Assembly: GCF_963675165.1 (NCBI RefSeq)
Contig: NC_087388.1
Span: 3,078,800-3,142,799, forward strand
Length of the DNA: 64,000 bases
Direction of reading: 5' to 3'
Source of the DNA: Halichondria panicea
Taxonomy: Eukaryota; Porifera; Demospongiae; Suberitida; Halichondriidae
Part shown: positions 57,701-64,000 of the stretch, in pieces
Layout: each line of letters starts with the position of its first letter
Numbering within the stretch: position 1 is the first letter of the stretch
Made by a program: the position numbers and the translations under genes
Notes under the pieces: generated by a model
What the model saw: only the letters and a program-made list of their open reading frames with translations
Told to the model about the DNA's origin: nothing
Database searches by the model: none

Positions 57701-60700
57701 CAAAAGCCCCTGAGTTCTTGCAGTCGATATGATATTGCAGTGATATTTTGGATTAATACGTTAGGCTATATATATTATTCTATATTCAACAATGTATAAT
57801 TTTCTCAATTTAGCGGACTCCTTGGCAGTGGAAGTAAGTCTACTGCTCATCGAGGTATGTCTCCGTACCAACCAATTGGAGATGGCTAGCAAGTACATCG
57901 AATTCCTTGAGAGCCATTACTTCAAGAGTAGCAATGGGGGACGAGGGGAGGAGCTATCTGGAGATGGTGGAGTAGAGAGTTATCGCTCCAAGATGTACCT
58001 GTTCAAGGCATGTCTCAGCGTGCTTACCGGAAACATCAAGACTTGTAAAAAAGAGCTGAAGAGTTTGACAAGTATTTCTGGGAATGTAAGTTTCATATTT
58101 CACGTATTTTGAGTATACATGTCCCTTACAAAAATACAATATGAGCAGCACGCATGCAGCACATATCAGCAGCACACGTGCATGCACTTACATCTTGCAC
58201 ATATCTGGCATTTGTTTAGCATTTGTGCTGCTTGTGTGCTGCATGGTGTATTTTGGACATAGGCGTGGGACGAGTGCAGAATGAGTGCAACTGTTATAGC
58301 TGTGGTACATGTGCTGCACGTGTGCCTCATGTATGTAGCCTGCTTGTTTGCTGCTCATAATTATTTGAAGGTTGTGTGCTTCCCACATGTGTGCAGCACG
58401 CATGTAAATGGCATGCAATGTACATGCGTGCTGCACACATGCCACTTACGATTGGTGCTTTCATTTTGCACCTATATTACGCGTATTGGGCACGCGTGCT
58501 ACCCATATTTCTACATACATGCAGCATACGTGCCATTTGAATGCCAGTATTAAAAGTTGCTGCCATGGAAACACACATACAAATCCATAATTATGCACTA
58601 GAAGGGTAACTTTGTTCAAAAAGTATCATTTGGGCTAGTTTAAAGCTCTTTTGGTCTTAACTTGTTACTGTTACGCTTTGGCTGTGATCAACTGTTCGCA
58701 GTGCTTTTCATATTTCTTTGAAGCTGGTAGCTCTTCGGTTTCTTTCTCTTCTCTCAATTTGAGTATTGGATTTTCAGCCTGTTTGTTGCCTTCCACTACG
58801 TGTTAATCAACTACGTAACTTTTAGTGAGCTCTTTCTTTGCACTGAAGTGCTAACCCTCGGCTGTTGACATGAGAATAAATAGATCTAGTATAAAAACCG
58901 AACGAGTGTTCAAGAAGCAATTACAAATGTAACTAACTTTTAATTAATAGAGACCGGTAAAGGATCACTTCAGCTGCTAATAAATTATGTAGATTTACAT
59001 TGAATAAAGGTCGCGTGTAGAGCTAGCCAACACGTGCAAGTTCAAGCTTCTTAGCTTTTGCTCGCTTTTATATGACAATGAAGCTTTAACATCGAAATCT
59101 GCCATTGTTTAAAAGTAATAACTTGTTGTGTGAAGGCTATCCATGCTGTAAACGCAGTGCTGTGGCATCCAGGTGAGTAGGCTCAGATCTGACAAACAGA
59201 CAAACAAACAAACAAAAAACGGACTACTGTACCCGCTAGTAATGATCGAATGATGAGTATAATTATGCTTGGCTGTCCTACATGTAATTGTAGAAGAAAG
59301 ACTTTGGACTTATACGCATTGGATCACCTAATCTAATAACCTCACTTTCCCGTTTCAACGCAATAAATTATTAAGCCCTTGTTTGATTTTCATAATCCAG
59401 GAGGGAGACTCGTTAGTGTGGTCACCCTTTAGGACAGTGCAGTTAATAGCCACAATAGCGAGGTGGCTGCAATTCAGAAAGTGGCCGTAGCTAATTTGTG
59501 GTCCTACCTCGAGTCCAACCATGGAGCAGTATACGGAATAGTGAGGTGGCTTCATTTCAGGGCGAGTTTTATGCAGTAATGCTAGCTAGCAATCTGTGCC
59601 AAAACAAATCGGTCGGTATATCGAGGTGACCATAATTCAGAGAGCCGGATTAACGAGAGGCTACAATGTATAACTATTGTATACTGTTAAAATTGCAAGT
59701 ATCACAGCTACTTATATATGGCTCACTTAATTGTTTCTAAACTTTCTCATACGTAGTCATATAATTATAATTATAGCAACAAAACATATATAATTATTAT
59801 TTGCACATAATAATATTATTGTAAATATTTTTCTGGTGAGAACGAATCTAATGATGGCACACTCAATATAGAGCTCTGCTGCTCAGTTTCTGAAGGCTAA
59901 CATTGAGTTTCTGAGGGGAAATTTCCAGAAATCATTAAAGGTTCTCGGCTCCACACAAAAGTCTCCCATGGTTACAGAGTCTGGAGAGTGTCTCACAGCA
60001 TTCAGCTTGAACAACATTGGCTGTATCCACTATCAGTTGGGTAAATACAGCCTGGCGGCACACTACCTCAGGAAGGCCATAGAGGAGAATGATGCTGCTC
60101 TCAATGGATTCCCTCCTCTGGATAAAGGTGGTTATGTGTAGTAAATGACATCTATCATCCTCTGAGTGACATGTCAGCAGAATACTATGGTGGTATTCTC
60201 ATTCACTTAATCCTTTCCTATACCTCTAGCCACCCCTCTCTCTGGTCGTCCCCTTGCTGTGTTGGGGGTTAACTGTCGACACATTCTGCTGTACAACTTG
60301 GGCATCCAGCAACTGTTTAGTGGCGCCCCCATGGCTGCCTTTGACTCTCTCCTGGAGGTGGTACAGGTGTACCATGCAAATCCACGGCTCTGGCTTCGAC
60401 TGGCTGAGGCCTCTGTGTCTGCACACACAAAAGTAAAGTTTCCCACACCTCTCTGCATGCAAGTCCATCTTGCGAGCATCTCTGGGTGGAAATACTGCTG
60501 TGAACGCTTTAGTATAATTATGTGTGTGCGTGTACATGTAAAGGTTTATACACGTATATAATTATTGCAGTAGTTTTGATATGCTTACAGTACCATACAT
60601 CCTGCTTTTCCCTCCAATAGGTGTCCCATGATTTAGCCGCAGGTCAGGTGATGAAAAGTGGTTCTGTGCAGCTGGTGGTAGGCTCTGGCATCAATCGCAA

Positions 60701-63146
60701 ATTGGTAGTTTCTCCTCTGCAGCAGACTAACAAGAAAGGAAGGTCAGTGTTGAACCATATGCATCTGCCAGAAAACGTTACTAATTAATGTTCTGCATGT
60801 TCTGCTAACGGTTCTTGCTTCCGTTCTTTTATCCTTTAACTCTATCCTTACTTTAAACAAACATAACTGCTAATGCTGCGTCGTTCTAACCTGCCCTAAA
60901 CTCTTGTCTGGTTTTCCTGGAGCAGATTGATGCTAGATAACCAACTGCTTCTCTTGGTTTTTTGTTTCTAGCCCCGTTCTTGCACATGCTACTGATTCCA
61001 TAACAAAATTAGTGGTTCTAACATGCCGTGCAATTTTTTCCCATCATTTGCAGCCCATAAAAATGTTGGAGGGCAGTTAGACCAATAGCCACTTGTTGTG
61101 CATAACAAAAAAACAGGCTGTGATCGCAAAAAGTTATGAAGCTAGAGCATGCCAAAAACACTGCATGTGTGCTTAGATCTAGCAGTCTGGTTTTCAAAGA
61201 AATCTGCAAGAGACACAAGGACTACACTATTATAATAATAAGATCGTAAGGCAACCTTTAAACACATTGGAATAAGGATGATAGGTCATGAAATGAGCCA
61301 GTTCAGAGCTGACATATTTTTTGTTTACAAACAGAAAGGTGGGACGGGCTGAAGACAGAGAGGAGATCGATTTGCAGTAGTACACAGTGCATTCTCTCAT
61401 GATGGTCATTGGTATGGCCTTACTTCTTTAGCAGAGACACTGGTGGAGACTTGGAGGAGTCAGCAGAAAAATAAGAAGAAAATAACAACATGGAGACAGA
61501 CTGCGCTGTGCATAAATAACTTTGTTCCATCATAACTTTTTTGTGCATCTCATCACAAGCTGCAAAAGATATCATAATAGATCTACTCTAAATCCAAGAT
61601 ATTAAATGGTGGGAACAAACTTTTTGCACGGTAAGAAAACATCCACTACAGCAACACTGATTTTAGTGGGTGCTACTCAGGTTGGATTATCTTCATGCCT
61701 TCTTATCTTGACTGTGGAAACGACTGCATTAATATTACACTTCCATATGATTAGCCTTCACCTTCAAACTGTTCAAAGTTGTAGTTATTGGTGCTGTCAT
61801 CCACAAAAGACAGTAAAACAGACAGCTACAGATCGCCCATTTTTGGCACGGATTGATAAATGACGTAATGATAAATGAATATTTAACATAGAAATTGGAC
61901 CTTGGCCATCCGACTGTTTAACAACAATCATGGTCATTCATAACCCACTCTTGAGTTTCCCTGTGATTCTGGATTCTGCCTGCTTGCAGCAAAATTAATT
62001 AATGCAAAATGTTCATCATGATAATTATAATGTGTGTATAAAAACTATTAGTAGCTTTACGTTATGTAGCTTTAGTATCTCCACCGAGGCATCAGCACCC
62101 GTGGTGCTTTCAGTATACTGTATTACTAGAATGTTTTGCAAGCATCAAACATTTGCGAACTTTGCTAGGTTAATCAATTCGCAACAATAAAATCTGCAAA
62201 ACTACTAGTAAATACACACGATCCTTGCTAGAATGCGATACCGTATAGTGGGCAATTTTTGTGGGGTAAAATATTCGTTATTTTCGTGGGCAGGCTGACC
62301 TCCACGAAATGTTAACGTAGGCGTGGCTTATCGGAACGTAGGAATGCCGTGCAGCCACGAGACTAAACGAAATTTTTACTCACAAAAACCACTGTTTCTC
62401 AAGTTGAACGAATTTTTACCCCACGAAACTTACCCGCTATACGGTAGCTAGATCGCAAAGGGTCAAATTTTCTGCTGATTTGGCTTATTCGCAAAGATTT
62501 TTCACCAGCAAAATATTCAAGTGAAACGGTACTACACATGCGCTGTGCAGTATTTACACACATACCTACTGACTTACACGCTTGATTGCATGCATTCTCA
62601 GTTATTGAGGCTCTGTGCACCACTTCAAATAACCTTTCGACCACTTACAGCTCTGACACCCACTCCCAGTCTGCTGCGATGCCAGCTCCTACTTTGGAGT
62701 TTGCTGCCATTTGTCTCCGAAATGCCCTTTTCCTAGTCTCCCCAGAAATCATTCCCTCATGCTCAACTTTGCCAGGACCAACCCTACATGAGAATTCTGT
62801 ACTTGGACTGAGGTACGGAGGTGTACATGCATTATTAATACATGTACTTGGCAATAAATTGTGAACTCAGCTGGTTAGTGTTGCAAAATTGTGCGACTGT
62901 TCTGTTGCAGGTGTAGCATTCTCTCCTATCTGTCATATGTGTCTCTTGGTCTGGGGGACCCCCTCTCAGCGTTATCCTATGCCACTCAGCTGCTTGCTTC
63001 TCCGACGCAGCCCAAATGCCTAGAGTTTTTAGGCCACATTTATTCAGCGGAGGCTCTTGTTCTATTGGACAGGATCCCTGAGGCTTTGCATCATCTCAAT
63101 CCCGAAAATAATTTGTCTGACAACACTTTTACAATCACATCTTCTG
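54770..63146 (+). CDS. CNOT10: CNOT10, CCR4-NOT complex subunit 10 (3' end outside window)
   Basis: TPR-type scaffold of the CCR4-NOT deadenylase, which pairs with CNOT11 at the CNOT1 N-terminus. Exons in the window: 54770-54979, 57145-57301, 57814-58085, 59887-60127, 60230-60432, 60621-60742, 62651-62812 and 62911-63146, giving 534 codons plus one base; the family is about 740 residues, so the C-terminal quarter is missing. Strong matches: [73 protein letters not shown] and [10 protein letters not shown]. Repeated helix pairs of about 34 residues fit TPRs throughout. Start: first ATG, beginning [15 protein letters not shown] and leading straight into the first TPR; the vertebrate Gly/Gln-rich leader is absent. 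The donor at 63147 is GTTAGT and no further exon was found to 64000. Introns 1, 3 and 6 (about 1.8-2.2 kb) hold many transposons. Confidence 0.95.
56030..56610. mobile_element. (CA)n-carrying element, nearly full length
   Basis: Starts GCGAGTACTGATACCTCGGG, contains AAAAGGCTGCAATGGCAAGT, TAGCCTATAGAAGCTCTTGC and a CA tract, and ends ACAGTACCGTATACATGTAC..ACCGAGCCATATTAACAC. The longest copy here. In CNOT10 intron 1; the stretch 54980-56029 shows only a GGCGCCAC..GTGGCGCC inverted motif (about 55215-55318). Confidence 0.7.
56740..57012. mobile_element. Inverted-repeat element of 273 bp with TAGCCTCGAA ends
   Basis: TAGCCTCGAATTCTAGCCGA, then GGGAGGGAGAGAACCG..TGACTCTGGGCA at the left; the inverse TGCCCAGAGTCACCAGACGG.. 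to GAATTCAAGACTA at the right. Its tips match the tiny TAGCCTCGA palindromes, so it may be their longer relative. Confidence 0.8.
57433..57540. mobile_element. MITE family A, solitary end
   Basis: TATAGATAAAGGAGAGAGGG and ATTGAAAACGGAAG match the family A tip; no matching right end was found before CNOT10 exon 57814. Confidence 0.6.
58140..58530. repeat. Degenerate GCAGCAC/GTGCTGC-rich tract
   Basis: Dozens of CATGCAGCAC, GTGCTGCACG, TGTGTGCTGC and GCACATATC variants on both strands over 390 bp, resembling an old minisatellite. In CNOT10 intron 3. Confidence 0.6.
58975..59215. repeat. (TTTG)n-associated dispersed repeat, inverted copy
   Basis: Reverse complement of 12816-13015: AGCTTTTGCTCGCTTTTATA, then TGGCATCCAGGTGAGTAGGC, ending in a CAAA run (59187-59205). 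Confidence 0.78.
59430..59671. mobile_element. Dispersed element (GCCGGATTAACGAG end), copy 2
   Basis: Same blocks as 34367-34603, ending AGAGAGCCGGATTAACGAGA. Ends about 215 bp before CNOT10 exon 59887. Confidence 0.7.
61912..62000. repeat. Dispersed repeat, inverse of 13290-13370
   Basis: CAACAATCATGGTC.. and TTCCCTGTGATTCTGGATTC are the reverse complement of GAATCCAGAATCACAGGGAA and GACCATGATTGTTG in PDCD6 intron 1. The rest of the 1.9-kb CNOT10 intron (60743-61900) shows no recognised feature. Confidence 0.65.
62239..62446. mobile_element. TACCGTA-family MITE, full length
   Basis: TACCGTATAGTGGGCAATTT to AAACTTACCCGCTATACGGTA. Nearly the same throughout as 4510-4719 despite 58 kb distance, indicating recent mobility. 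Confidence 0.88.
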
Positions 63147-64000
63147 GTTAGTTGATGAGGTTTGCAATAATTATACGCTAGCTATATATACATGTATACC
63201 AACGGTATTACGCATATATTATATTGATAATTACTATTGCACGTTCTGTGAAATCCTGTGCTTGACTATTACTGTATAATTTATCACTATGGTTGAAGTG
63301 GTATGTTGTCCAGCCTTGTTCTCTTGGCTGCAAGTAAGCGAGGTTGTTTAGACATCACTAAATCCCAAAGTAATGCAGTGCTCTGGTTAATGAAAGCACT
63401 GCGGGTGCTGATGCCTTGGTGGATGTGTTAAAGCTACATGTACATAACACAAAGTAGTAGCTATTATAGGCATTAATCAGAGAAACTCGGAAATGATTGA
63501 CCAGCTAAAAAGGATGCCAATTAAGTACAAAGTCTAAAATGAATGGCTGCTGCTCCCAGTACAGTAGTTGAATTGCAGTTATCAATAGCTAGCGTTCTAG
63601 TGCAGAGCTAACTACTAATTTATGGATTGGCAACGGATCACATGCTCACATAAGCTGCATATAAAATGCACATACTGAGCTAATATACAGCCGTGTTTCG
63701 CTCCCTACCCCCGGAAAAACTACTTATATGGCTGTTTTGGACCTTTCCAAGCCCCCTCACAACCTCTATTATTTTAATAGTACATGCAGGTATCATTAAT
63801 TTTTTATTTCTAGGAAGTAGCTAGAGGTACAGACCATTCTTTTTTCACTATTAATTTTAGCTGTGACAATAACACCATAATTATTATACAATGTAGCTAG
63901 AACTGGCTGCCTAAATAATTATCAAACAGAAGATTCTCACACTGACAATAAGACCATCATTTGGCCATTTTTTCCCACATAATATAGTATAGGCAGCCTC
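63147..64000. other. CNOT10 intron running off the window
   Basis: No further exon found. Contains the left part of a (CA)n-family element (63387-63640: GCGGGTGCTGATGCCTTGGT, then TAGCGTTCTAGTGCAGAGCT) without its CA tract or right end. The remainder is AT-rich with nothing recognised. Confidence 0.65.

Noticed and set aside
61335-61381. Possible extra CNOT10 exon after an ACAAACAG acceptor
   Set aside because: The frame from exon 60742 would hit TAG within 16 codons and no GT donor is present; skipping it restores a perfect family alignment.
61606-61863. 85-residue open frame in CNOT10 intron 6
   Set aside because: No recognisable family, no fitting splice sites and no phase match to the neighbouring exons 60621-60742 and 62651-62812, which join in frame directly.

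Overview
This window is from a multicellular animal nuclear genome, most likely a sponge-type (early-branching metazoan) genome. The genes are split by many short GT-AG introns and stand close together. Their products look animal: a CARMIL actin regulator with a capping-protein motif, an ALG-2 penta-EF-hand protein, neuroguidin and CNOT10. Introns and spacers are AT-rich and crowded with short inverted-repeat transposons. Demosponge (for example Amphimedon-like) is an inference from gene compactness and protein divergence; no marker gene proves it. All gene models were assembled by hand: exons were joined by frame, splice-site dinucleotides and family similarity recalled from memory.

Seven genes are supported. 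From left to right: SF3B3 (minus, 1-10170, C-terminus beyond the left edge); PDCD6/ALG-2 (plus, 10426-16542); neuroguidin NGDN (minus, 16666-19153); GMP reductase GMPR (plus, 19302-24175); a large DEAH-box helicase fused to an RBR ubiquitin ligase, with an N-terminal AMPK-beta-like carbohydrate-binding module (minus, 25461-36653); a CARMIL/LRRC16 protein (minus, 41664-53895); and CNOT10 (plus, 54770 to beyond the right edge). Coding lengths of the five complete models are exact multiples of three after joining 5 to 28 exons, which supports the junctions.

The layout is paired. SF3B3/PDCD6, NGDN/GMPR and CARMIL/CNOT10 are head-to-head with spacers of 255, 148 and 874 bp. PDCD6/NGDN and GMPR/helicase are tail-to-tail. 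Functionally this is a housekeeping neighbourhood of splicing, ribosome biogenesis, mRNA deadenylation, purine salvage, Ca2+ signalling and actin control. No pathway unites the genes.

The space between exons holds at least ten families of non-autonomous DNA elements. These include TACCGTA-ended elements of about 200 bp, elements of about 510 bp with 7-bp target duplications, a 1.17-kb foldback element with TA duplications, an 844-bp Mutator-like element with a 9-bp duplication, (CA)n-carrying elements, and tiny near-perfect palindromes. No transposase gene was found. The most unusual gene is the CBM48-RRM-repeat-DEAH helicase-RBR fusion.
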